This document shows, piece by piece, positions 8,325 through 15,412 of a stretch of 45,090 bases of DNA. The first letter of the stretch is position 1, and each line of letters starts with the position of its first letter. This stretch comes from Phycisphaerales bacterium. Its GTDB lineage: Bacteria; Planctomycetota; Phycisphaerae; Phycisphaerales; SM1A02. The DNA lies in the NCBI GenBank assembly GCA_029245245.1, contig JAQWPT010000031.1, forward strand, positions 1-45,090, written 5' to 3'. The notes under the pieces were generated by a model that saw only the letters and a program-made list of their open reading frames with translations, was not told where the DNA came from and did not search any database. Both the position numbers and the translations under genes were made by a program.

Positions 8325-8492
8325 CCTCGCACGCGGTTTTGTGCTGGGCACCGGCAGGGAAGTGCGGTGAAAAACCGCCGCGGACGCGCCGCCGTAACGG
8401 GCCCCCACCATGGGGAACCGAGTCACAGCAGCCACTGCCCCAGCGGGGTGGGAAGGCGTGACGAGGAGCCCGGAGTCGGAAAACCTGCCCCC
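8325..8492 (+). promoter_or_regulatory. Cobalamin (AdoCbl) riboswitch
   Basis: The core consensus elements of the Rfam-type cobalamin riboswitch occur in order. They are GGGCACCGGCAGGGAA near 8346, GCGGTGAAAAACCGC near 8364, the P5-L5 segment near 8380-8400, AGCCACTGCCCC near 8430, GGGAAGGCGTGACGA near 8450, and the B12-box-like AGCCCGGAGTCGG then AAAACCTGCC near 8467-8489. It precedes a secreted dockerin protein (8633) and a pseudopilin (9508) on the same strand, so these are predicted to be repressed when cobalamin is plentiful. A GC hairpin at 8521-8558 without a T-run may form part of the expression platform. This is the only riboswitch of a known class recognised in the window. Confidence 0.92.
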
Positions 8493-8520
8493 GGTACCTG
8501 CAGCCCGCGCGGATCGGGTT

Positions 8521-8558
8521 CGCCGGCCATCGCCCCCACGCGTTCCCCAGGGCCGGCG
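8521..8558 (+). other. Hairpin downstream of the cobalamin aptamer (possible expression platform)
   Basis: CGCCGGCC at 8521-8528 pairs perfectly with GGCCGGCG at 8551-8558. No U-tract follows, so control of translation or Rho-dependent control seems likelier than an intrinsic terminator; this is inference. Confidence 0.4.
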
Positions 8559-8632
8559 AGCACCCGCGAATTCACAAGATCCCCCTTCCGCGCTTCCCAC
8601 CACTTTGGGGAACATGACCCCGGAGTGCGCCC

Positions 8633-9514
8633 GTGCCCCTGCTGACCTGCCTGCTCCTTGCCCTGGCTGCACACCCGGATTCCCATGCCGATTCGGTGGT
8701 GGATTTCAACGCCGGCCTCGGCGGCACCGTCGGGTACGACGACCCCACCACCGCCCTTGGTCCACCCACTCGACTGACCGTTGACGGCGAAGTCGTCACG
8801 CCGTTTGTTCCGGCCTGGGCAACGGAGGACATCGTGTCCATCGGCCCCGGTGGCTGGATCACCCTTGCATTCGATGAACCGGTCGCCGATCACCCCGAGA
8901 ACCCCTACGGAATCGACCTGCTCGTCTTCGGCAACGCCGGCTGCCTGGACACGAACTGGCCCGAAGGTGTCATCGGCGGATTCTTCGGCGCCGATGGCGG
9001 CCTCGTCGAGGTCAGTGCGGACGGCACCACATGGCACCTGGTCGAAGACGTGACTGCCGATGCACCCTGGCCCACCATGGCGTACATGGATGCGCCCGCC
9101 TACACCTTCGACCCTGGCAACATGCCCAGCTCATTCGTTCGACCGATCGACCCGGCTCTCGGACTGCTCGATACGACCGGGCTTGCATACGACGCCGTCG
9201 TGCAGTTCTACGATGGTTCCGGTGGCGGCGTGGGCATCGACCTGGCCCCATTGGGCCTCGACTCCATCTACTTCGTCCGCATCAGCGTGCCGGCCGACGC
9301 CTTCTTCGCCCCGGAACTCGATGCCGTCGCCGACGTCGCCCCCTACCGACCCGGGGACGTGAACCTCGACGGGTTCATCGACATCAGCGATCTCCTGCTC
9401 ATGCTCTCCGACTGGAACGGCCATGGCCACTGGACCGATGCCGACGGAAGCGGGCTCGTGGACATCGGCGATCTGCTGCTCGTGCTTGCCGGCTGGGGTG
9501 CTTCCCCGTGGTAG
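8633..9514 (+). CDS. Secreted dockerin-tailed surface protein under cobalamin riboswitch control
   Basis: This 293-residue protein starts at GTG with CGGAG seven bases upstream. Residues 1-19 are a signal peptide (ending HADS). The body contains IVSIGPGGWITLAFDEPVAD, IDLLVFGNAGC and GLVEVSADGTTWHLVED, a beta-sandwich-like pattern seen in exported proteins of several phyla. From memory of the family, similar 'cell-surface' proteins occur near B12 uptake loci in Bacteroidetes. The C-terminus has a complete two-loop dockerin-like domain (GDVNLDGFIDISDLLLML and DADGSGLVDIGDLLLVL). The riboswitch upstream suggests a role in cobalamin capture or in a B12-scarcity response; ligand binding is not shown by the sequence. 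Its stop overlaps the next gene's start by seven bases. Confidence 0.82.
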   Translation: MPLLTCLLLALAAHPDSHADSVVDFNAGLGGTVGYDDPTTALGPPTRLTVDGEVVTPFVPAWATEDIVSIGPGGWITLAFDEPVADHPENPYGIDLLVFGNAGCLDTNWPEGVIGGFFGADGGLVEVSADGTTWHLVEDVTADAPWPTMAYMDAPAYTFDPGNMPSSFVRPIDPALGLLDTTGLAYDAVVQFYDGSGGGVGIDLAPLGLDSIYFVRISVPADAFFAPELDAVADVAPYRPGDVNLDGFIDISDLLLMLSDWNGHGHWTDADGSGLVDIGDLLLVLAGWGASPW

Positions 9515-10332
9515 CCCGCGCCTTCACCCTCGTCGAGATTCTCGTCGTCATCGCCGTCGTTTCGGTTCTGGTGGGCGTCCTGGTACCGATCGTCGACAAT
9601 GTCGGCACTGCCTCTCGACGGATGCAGGGCCAGACGAACCTGCGCACCATGACCGTGGCGGCACGAACCTGGGCCATCGAGCATGACGGTCGGTTCCCAC
9701 CCGGGCTGCTCACTGGCTCCGAGATCAACTCCGCATCCGGCGACGTTCGGGCCTGGGACTGGTGGACCCGCACCGACGACGGTGCCTTCGCACGACCGGG
9801 CCTGCTGTGGGAATACACCTCGCATCCCGATCGTGTGCTGCAATGTCCCGCCTACGCGGGCAGTGACAACTGGAGCGGTCCCACCCTGCCAACCGGCTAC
9901 AACTACAACGTGGCGTTCGTGGCCGCGATGAGCGCATCCCATGGCGTCGAAGGTGCCGGCTGCTGGGAACTGCTGCTCTCCAAGCCGGCACTGGCCGAGC
10001 CCGGTACGCCCGGAATGGCAACCCAGTTGACCCTGGCCCAGTGCCGCCGGGCTGGTACCACCGCCCTCTTCGGCGAGGGTGGTTACCGACTCGGAGCCAA
10101 CAAGTTCATGCGTTCGCCCGTGCAGGAGATGGAACTCTCCTGCGGCGGCGCCCAGGCGTTTCGCCACGGTGGACACACGAATGTCGGGTACATCGACGGA
10201 CACGTCGCCTCCAACCACGATCCGCGACGTGGACGGCACTTCGATGCCCTGCCTCAGCACGTATCGGATCTGCTCGCATTTCCCGACAATGGATTCCTCT
10301 CCGATGGTGACGAAGCCTACGACCCGCGTTGA
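9508..10332 (+). CDS. Prepilin-like protein with H-X9-DG motif
   Basis: This 274-residue protein starts at the GTG at 9508, inside the end of the previous gene, with GGGG nine bases upstream. The N-terminus is a class III prepilin signal: a short basic leader, then AFTLVEILVVIAVVSVLVGVL, processed by a PilD-type peptidase before the Phe, with the conserved Glu at +5. The C-terminal region carries FRHGGHTNVGYIDGHVA, the H-X9-DG signature of the DUF1559-like pseudopilins expanded in Planctomycetes. It would be assembled or anchored by a type II secretion or type IV pilus-like machine. The seven-base overlap implies translational coupling to the riboswitch-controlled dockerin gene. Its specific role is unknown. 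Confidence 0.85.
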   Translation: MVARAFTLVEILVVIAVVSVLVGVLVPIVDNVGTASRRMQGQTNLRTMTVAARTWAIEHDGRFPPGLLTGSEINSASGDVRAWDWWTRTDDGAFARPGLLWEYTSHPDRVLQCPAYAGSDNWSGPTLPTGYNYNVAFVAAMSASHGVEGAGCWELLLSKPALAEPGTPGMATQLTLAQCRRAGTTALFGEGGYRLGANKFMRSPVQEMELSCGGAQAFRHGGHTNVGYIDGHVASNHDPRRGRHFDALPQHVSDLLAFPDNGFLSDGDEAYDPR

Positions 10333-10346
10333 GCGCCCGCTGCCCC

Positions 10347-10352
10347 TACACT
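10347..10352 (+). promoter_or_regulatory. -10 hexamer for a leaderless transcript (moeA)
   Basis: TACACT, then six bases, then the ATG at 10359; no Shine-Dalgarno is present. moeA may therefore be transcribed independently of the cobalamin-controlled genes upstream. Confidence 0.5.
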
Positions 10353-10358
10353 CCACCC

Positions 10359-11567
10359 ATGCCCCCCCTTCCCAACTACGAGGACGCCCTTGAGCAGGTG
10401 CTGCGGCACGCCGAGGTGATGACGAGCACTGAATCCGTCGCCCTCGACGGGGCGATGGATCGAATTCTCGCCGACGGCGTGCGCGCCGATCGCGACCAGC
10501 CCCCGTTCAATCGTGCCGCCCTGGACGGATACGCCATGCGGCACGCCGATCTGCAGCAATCCGACACGTTCCAGGTCGTCGCCACCGTGGCCGCCGGCCA
10601 ACCCGCGACCGTGGACGTGCCCCCGGGAACATGCGTCGCCATCGCCACCGGCGCGCCGGTCCCCGAGACGCTGGACATGGTGATCCCCCACGAACGCAGT
10701 GATCGTGGGGACCGCAACGGAGCGTCCGTGCGGTTCCAGTCCACCGACCTGCCCGCGGGCAACGCCATCCACCTCCGTGGTGCCGATGCGGGCAAGGATG
10801 ATGTCCTGGTGCAACCAGGCACACGGCTGGCTCCCGCCCATCTTGGCCTGGCCGCCGCCGTCGGTCTCGATGCCGTCACGGTCCGAACCCGACCGCGCGT
10901 GCACCTGCTCACCAGTGGAGACGAGATCGTCAATCGCACCTGCGACCCACTGCCCCACCAGGTCCGCAACAGCAACGGGCCGATGCTCGGCGGACTGATC
11001 GAACGCATGGGGGCCGTCCTGGCAGCGCACCACCATGTCCCCGATGAGCCCGATGATGTCCGCGCGGCACTGGAGACCGCCCTGGCCACTGCCGACGTGG
11101 TGGTCACCGTTGGCGGCATCAGCGCCGGGGATCGCGACTTCATCCCTCCGATGCTCGACGCACTTGGCGTCACGACCCTGTTGGCAGGAGCCGCGATCCA
11201 GCCGGGACGTCCCATCCGCGTCGCCCGAGACAACAGTGGCACCATGGTCGTCTCCCTGCCCGGAAACCCCGTCTCCGTCCTGGCCATGGCCTGCCTGTTT
11301 CTCTGGCCCGTGCTGCACGCGAAACTCGGTTGCGCCGCGCCGGTGCCCTGGCGGGAGATCACGCTTGCACGTGATGTGCAGCCCAATCCACGACGCAGCC
11401 AGTTCCGCCCCGCCGTGCTCGATGCGGCCGGAGACGCGACCGTTCCCCACTGGCAGGGTTCGGGTGACCTCGCCCACACCGCGGAAACCGATGGGCTCGT
11501 CGCCCTGCCCATGCAGGACCAGCCGGTTCCCGCCGGCACCCGCCTTCCCTTTCTTCCCTGGCCCTGA
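10359..11567 (+). CDS. moeA: Molybdopterin molybdenumtransferase MoeA
   Basis: This 402-residue enzyme inserts molybdate into adenylylated molybdopterin to give molybdenum cofactor, in the cytoplasm. Seen here are the N-terminal domain motif PPFNRAALDGYAMR, GTCVAIATGAPVPETLDMVIPHE, the MoCF-domain segments VHLLTSGDEIV and VVTVGGISAGDRDFIPPML, and the Pro-rich SLPGNPVSVL. The C-terminal domain IV follows. Length matches the family. The ATG at 10359 was preferred over an in-frame TTG ten codons upstream because the -10 hexamer spacing fits and the family N-terminus begins here. moaD follows eight bases later, forming a molybdenum cofactor pair. Other moa genes are not in the window. Confidence 0.93.
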   Translation: MPPLPNYEDALEQVLRHAEVMTSTESVALDGAMDRILADGVRADRDQPPFNRAALDGYAMRHADLQQSDTFQVVATVAAGQPATVDVPPGTCVAIATGAPVPETLDMVIPHERSDRGDRNGASVRFQSTDLPAGNAIHLRGADAGKDDVLVQPGTRLAPAHLGLAAAVGLDAVTVRTRPRVHLLTSGDEIVNRTCDPLPHQVRNSNGPMLGGLIERMGAVLAAHHHVPDEPDDVRAALETALATADVVVTVGGISAGDRDFIPPMLDALGVTTLLAGAAIQPGRPIRVARDNSGTMVVSLPGNPVSVLAMACLFLWPVLHAKLGCAAPVPWREITLARDVQPNPRRSQFRPAVLDAAGDATVPHWQGSGDLAHTAETDGLVALPMQDQPVPAGTRLPFLPWP

Positions 11568-11575
11568 GGTTCCCG

Positions 11576-11821
11576 ATGCGCATCACCGTGCTCTGCTTTG
11601 CCGAACTGGCCGAGGCCCTTGGAACAGGGTCGATGACGATCGAACTCGAAGAAGGAGCCGATGTCGAGCAGGCACTTGCCCACCTTGCTGCGGCCCACCC
11701 GGCCATCGAGGCCCGGAACACCACCCTTGCCATCGCGGTCAACGAGCGCTACGCGACACGCATGCAGGTTCTTGGTGATGGGGATACGGTGGCCCTGATC
11801 GGGCCCGTCAGCGGCGGCTAA
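11576..11821 (+). CDS. moaD: MoaD/ThiS-type sulfur carrier
   Basis: This 81-residue ubiquitin-fold protein ends in the GPVSGG tail; the C-terminal Gly-Gly is the site of adenylylation and thiocarboxylation. As the small subunit of molybdopterin synthase it would donate sulfur to cyclic pyranopterin monophosphate with MoaE, which is not in the window. It starts eight bases after moeA, so the two are presumably one transcript. Its TAA stop shares bases with the mutL stop on the opposite strand (11818-11821). The pairing with moeA favours MoaD over ThiS. Confidence 0.88.
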   Translation: MRITVLCFAELAEALGTGSMTIELEEGADVEQALAHLAAAHPAIEARNTTLAIAVNERYATRMQVLGDGDTVALIGPVSGG

Positions 11822-13590
11822 CGCCGACCGAACTGCTTCTCAAGATCCTCGAGACTCAGCCGGAGCGTCGTGGGCCGACCGTGCGGGCAGCGACTGGATC
11901 GCTCCACCAGGTCACGTTGTCGCAGCAGTTCGGCCATCTCGAGTTCATTGAGTTGTTCGCCGGCCTTGACTGCGGCTCGGCAGGACATCATGTCGAGCAC
12001 CTCCTGCAGAGCGGCTTCCTCATCCGGAGGCAGCGAGCCGCTGCCGGCCTTGGCGAGCAGTTCGGCCATGAACTCGACGATGTCCACGTTGCGTTCAAGC
12101 AGCAGGACGGGGATTGCGTGGATGCCGATGCTGGTCGGGCCCATCACCTCCGCCTCGATGCCCAGTCGGGCCAGCAATGGCCCGATGCGATCAAGTCCGT
12201 CAAGTTGCTCGGTGTCCGTCTCCACGATGGCCGGTGCGAGCAGACGCTGTGAATCCAGCGTGCCCTGCAGGACACGATCCAGCAGCGTTCCGAACATGAT
12301 CCGCTCGTGCAGTGCATGCTGGTCGATGATCACCACACCTTCGTCGTCCTCGGCCACGATGTAACTGCCGTGCACCTGGATCACCGGGGTGGCCGGCGTC
12401 GAAGCCAGCAGGGACGGGGCCGGCGCCTCGGGCGACTCCATCATGGCACGGGCCTCGTCGACATCGAACCCACGTTGGCCATCGAGTCGGGGCATCATCG
12501 GCTGCGTGGATTCGTGGCGGGCACCGAACTCGCGCCGGGTCGACACCGTTGCGGGCCCGGTTGCCTCCGCCGATGGGAACCGCGCCGAAGCCGTCAGGTC
12601 GTGACCGGCCAGGGCCTCGGTAATCGCACGGTGCAGTCGGGAGTAGACGAGGCGATCGTCGCGGAGCCGGACTTCCGTCTTCGTCGGGTGGACGTTCACA
12701 TCCACCCGGGCAGGATCCAGTTCCAGGAACAGGACCGCCGTCGGGGTCCGGCCCGGATCGATCAGGCCTCGATAGGCTTCGCGGACGGCGTGTGACAGCG
12801 AACGGTCGACGATCGGACGGCCATTGAGGAACAGGTGCAGGTGCCGGGTGGTCGGCCTCGCCACGGCCGGTCGACCGACCAGGCCCCAGATGCCGATGGA
12901 GGCCTCCGCGTCGGAAGCGTCGACCTCGATCAACTGGTCGTCGAGTTCTCCCCCGAGCACGTCCAGTACGCGCTGGCGGGGTTCGGTGGTTGCAGGAAGA
13001 TCAAGCAGGGTGCGATCGCCCGAGACCAGCGCGAAGGCGATGGACGGGTGCGACAGTGCCAGGCGAAGCATCAGTTCACGGACTCGCCGCGTCTCGGCGC
13101 CATCCGCCTTGAGAAACTTGCGACGAGCTGGAGTTCTCGCAAAGAGCTGGTGCACGTCGACCGTCGTACCAGGCGGGCAGCCCGCGGGCTCCGGGCCATC
13201 GACCCGGTCACCTTCGACCGTGATGCGTCCGCCCTCGCTTGATCCCGGCGTGCAGCTGGTGAGGATCATGCGGCTGACGGCACCGATGGAAGCCAGTGCT
13301 TCCCCGCGAAATCCCATCGTGGCGATCGCGTCGAGATCCTCCAACGCATCGATCTTGCTCGTTGCATGCGGAGACACCGCCAGGGCGAGTTCATCCACCG
13401 GGATCCCGGACCCGTTGTCGATCACCCGAAGTCGTTCGCGTCCCCCACCATTGACGAGCACCTCGATGCGGGTCGCACCCGCATCGATTGCGTTCTCAAT
13501 GAGTTCCTTGGCGACGTTGGCGGGTCGCTCGACCACTTCACCGGCCGCGATCTGGTTGATGAGCAGCGTGGACAGGGGGCGGATGGGCAT
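11818..13590 (-). CDS. mutL: DNA mismatch repair protein MutL
   Basis: This 590-residue GHKL ATPase couples mismatch recognition by MutS to strand removal. ATPase motifs are ELIENAIDAGAT (Glu32, Asn33), VIDNGSGI, GFRGEALASIGAV and a later conserved STRR-region segment. The C-terminal dimerisation/endonuclease domain has IDQHALHERIMFG, QRLLAP, SCRAAVKAG and CPHGRPT, motifs of nicking MutL proteins that lack MutH. The last Glu of the DQHA(X)2E(X)4E motif appears to be Gly. The start at 13590 begins with the family-typical MPIRPLSTLLINQIAAGEVVERP and lies six bases after a perfect TATAAT. Longer in-frame extensions upstream were rejected. It follows nadE by seven bases. Confidence 0.95.
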   Translation of the reverse strand: MPIRPLSTLLINQIAAGEVVERPANVAKELIENAIDAGATRIEVLVNGGGRERLRVIDNGSGIPVDELALAVSPHATSKIDALEDLDAIATMGFRGEALASIGAVSRMILTSCTPGSSEGGRITVEGDRVDGPEPAGCPPGTTVDVHQLFARTPARRKFLKADGAETRRVRELMLRLALSHPSIAFALVSGDRTLLDLPATTEPRQRVLDVLGGELDDQLIEVDASDAEASIGIWGLVGRPAVARPTTRHLHLFLNGRPIVDRSLSHAVREAYRGLIDPGRTPTAVLFLELDPARVDVNVHPTKTEVRLRDDRLVYSRLHRAITEALAGHDLTASARFPSAEATGPATVSTRREFGARHESTQPMMPRLDGQRGFDVDEARAMMESPEAPAPSLLASTPATPVIQVHGSYIVAEDDEGVVIIDQHALHERIMFGTLLDRVLQGTLDSQRLLAPAIVETDTEQLDGLDRIGPLLARLGIEAEVMGPTSIGIHAIPVLLLERNVDIVEFMAELLAKAGSGSLPPDEEAALQEVLDMMSCRAAVKAGEQLNELEMAELLRQRDLVERSSRCPHGRPTTLRLSLEDLEKQFGRR

Positions 13591-13596
13591 GGCGTG

Positions 13597-13602
13597 ATTA
13601 TA
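13597..13602 (-). promoter_or_regulatory. -10 hexamer for a leaderless transcript (mutL)
   Basis: Perfect TATAAT on the minus strand, then six bases, then the mutL ATG. The nadE TAA stop codon (13598-13600) lies inside this hexamer. Confidence 0.65.
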
Positions 13603-15298
13603 CGGAGGGGTCGGAAGTGGATCGTGATGCGTCGGCGGGCACCCGTGAACCGTCGCGGGACACGATCGGCCAGGGCCGACCACGGCCGAAGGCCCTCGAG
13701 GACGTCTTGGGGATGACCGCGGCCTGTTCCCGCTTGAACTGGGCGATGTCGAGCATGCGGGCCACCCGGTGCACCAGTTCCGGCTCGTGCTCGACGTCCC
13801 CGAGGACCTCGGCCACCGAACGGTCGTCATCGATGAGTCGACGAAGGATGTCGTCGAGTACGTCGTAGGGAGGCAGGCTGTCCTCGTCGAACTGGTTCTC
13901 GGCCAGTTCCGCCGACGGCGGCTTGGTGATCGAAGCCGTGGGAATCGGCGGCGTGCCGAACCCGTTCGTTTCGGGATGCTCGTTGATCCATTCCGCCATG
14001 GAGTACACGTCGGTCTTGTAGACATCACCGAGAACGGCAACCGCGCCGTTCATGTCGCCGTAGAGGGTCGCGTAGCCCATCGCCAGTTCCGACTTGTTCC
14101 CGGTCGCCAGCACGAGGGCCCCACGCTCGTTGGCGATGGCCATCAGCAGCAGCCCGCGCAGCCTGGCCTGGATGTTCTGGTCCGTCACGCCGGTCGCCCC
14201 TTCCTCGCCCAGCGTGTCACGCACGCCCGCATGCAGGGATTCGATCGGCAGTTCGATCACGTCACCGAGTCCGAGGTTCACGGCCAGGGCCCGCGCATCA
14301 TCCAGGGATCCCTGCGACGAGAAACGCGATGGCATCAGTACGCCGGTGACGTTGGCTCCGCCGATGGCCGCCGCGGCAATGGTCGCGGCCAGGGCGGAAT
14401 CGATCCCACCGCTGAGCCCAAGCACCACCTCGCGGTGGCCGGTCTTTCGCACGTACCCCTCCACCGCCTCAACCAGTGCATGCCACCGGGCGGCATGGGC
14501 ATCCAGTTCTTCGACCTCCACGGTGTGCTTGTCGTCAAGATCGACGAGGTCGATGAGGGAGCCTTGTTGTTCGAATTCCCTGCGGGCGTAGTGGACGCTG
14601 CCCTGGGCATCGACCACGAACGCCTCACCATTGAAGACCAGGTCGTCGTTGGCCCCCCGCTGGTTCACCACCGCCACGGACAGTTCATGCCGCGATGCGA
14701 GGCGGACCAGTTCCGCCGCATGCCGGGCATGCTTGCCGACGACGAAGGGCGATGCGCTGGGCACCAGCAGCAGGTCGACCCCGGCCGCGGCCAGGTCGGC
14801 CACCGGATTCACCGAGTACCGTTCGGGCCCGCTGCCGACATCCCGAGCCTGCCATGCATCCTCACACAGGAGCACGCCCAGGTGCACGCCATCGAGACGG
14901 CACTCGCAGACTCGCTGCCCGGGGCGGAAATACCGATCCTCGTCGAAGACGTCGTACCCGGGAAGCAGTTGCTTGTCGGCCACGGCCTGTACCGCACCGT
15001 CGCGGCAGACGAAGGCGCTGTTGGCCAGGCCTCCTGTCTCGAGTCGTCGCGGTGCACCGACGATCGTGCAACACCCACCGGATTCCAAGGCGATCCGATG
15101 CACGGCACGCTCGCAGGCTTCCACGAACCCTTTCCGCAGCAGCAGATCCCGCGGGGGGTACCCGCAGACCGCCAATTCCGGGCAGAGCAGTACGTCGGCC
15201 CCGGCCGCATGGGCCTCGGCGACGGCAGCGAGGATCGCATCGACGTTGCCGTCGAGGTCACCGATGATCGGGTCGAGTTGGGCCAGGGCGATTCGCAC
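13598..15298 (-). CDS. nadE: Glutamine-dependent NAD+ synthetase
   Basis: This 566-residue enzyme amidates nicotinic acid adenine dinucleotide to NAD+ using ATP and glutamine-derived ammonia. The N-terminal nitrilase-type glutaminase domain has Glu41 (LLCPELAVCGYPPRD), Lys109 (ADKQLLPGYDVFDE) and Cys145 (LLCEDAW). The C-terminal synthetase domain has the PP-loop LGLSGGIDSA (residues 294-302), then RGLLLMAIANERGALVLATGNKSELAMGYATLYGDM. Length matches bacterial two-domain NadE. The GTG at 15298 is chosen because the homologous N-terminus (RIALAQLDPIIGDLDGN) begins there and a TACAAT box lies six bases upstream; longer in-frame extensions look non-coding. Confidence 0.95.
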   Translation of the reverse strand: MRIALAQLDPIIGDLDGNVDAILAAVAEAHAAGADVLLCPELAVCGYPPRDLLLRKGFVEACERAVHRIALESGGCCTIVGAPRRLETGGLANSAFVCRDGAVQAVADKQLLPGYDVFDEDRYFRPGQRVCECRLDGVHLGVLLCEDAWQARDVGSGPERYSVNPVADLAAAGVDLLLVPSASPFVVGKHARHAAELVRLASRHELSVAVVNQRGANDDLVFNGEAFVVDAQGSVHYARREFEQQGSLIDLVDLDDKHTVEVEELDAHAARWHALVEAVEGYVRKTGHREVVLGLSGGIDSALAATIAAAAIGGANVTGVLMPSRFSSQGSLDDARALAVNLGLGDVIELPIESLHAGVRDTLGEEGATGVTDQNIQARLRGLLLMAIANERGALVLATGNKSELAMGYATLYGDMNGAVAVLGDVYKTDVYSMAEWINEHPETNGFGTPPIPTASITKPPSAELAENQFDEDSLPPYDVLDDILRRLIDDDRSVAEVLGDVEHEPELVHRVARMLDIAQFKREQAAVIPKTSSRAFGRGRPWPIVSRDGSRVPADASRSTSDPSV

Positions 15299-15304
15299 GA
15301 CGAG

Positions 15305-15310
15305 ATTGTA
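15305..15310 (-). promoter_or_regulatory. -10 hexamer for a leaderless transcript (nadE)
   Basis: TACAAT on the minus strand, then six bases, then the nadE GTG start. No Shine-Dalgarno precedes the start. Confidence 0.6.
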
Positions 15311-15334
15311 GGGCCCCTGCCGCGGTTGAACGCA

Positions 15335-15368
15335 ACGACCCGCTCTCCCGGGCGGGACAGCGGGTCGT
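15335..15368 (-). terminator. Stem-loop between the HTH-receiver gene and nadE
   Basis: ACGACCCGCT (15335-15344) pairs perfectly with AGCGGGTCGT (15359-15368), with a further TCCC/GGGA pairing inside. It lies 45 bases past the HTH-receiver stop. The following T content is poor, so termination is inferred. Confidence 0.55.
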
Positions 15369-15412
15369 GGGGGATGTAATTCGAGGCCGGGGCAGTGATC
15401 CGGCACCCGGGG

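Noticed and set aside
9031-9507. 433-residue reading of the pseudopilin frame
   Set aside because: The part before 9508 lies out of frame within the dockerin gene and is Arg/His-rich; the prepilin signal would be buried.
10329-10358. TTG start for moeA
   Set aside because: It overlaps the end of the pseudopilin gene, has no Shine-Dalgarno, and would add ten residues not typical of MoeA.
13591-14040. N-terminal extension of mutL upstream of 13590
   Set aside because: The extension overlaps nadE out of frame and reads as Arg/Thr-rich nonsense. The family N-terminus begins at 13590.
15299-15406. N-terminal extension of nadE
   Set aside because: It crosses a terminator-like stem-loop and a -10 box and has no similarity to the glutaminase domain start.
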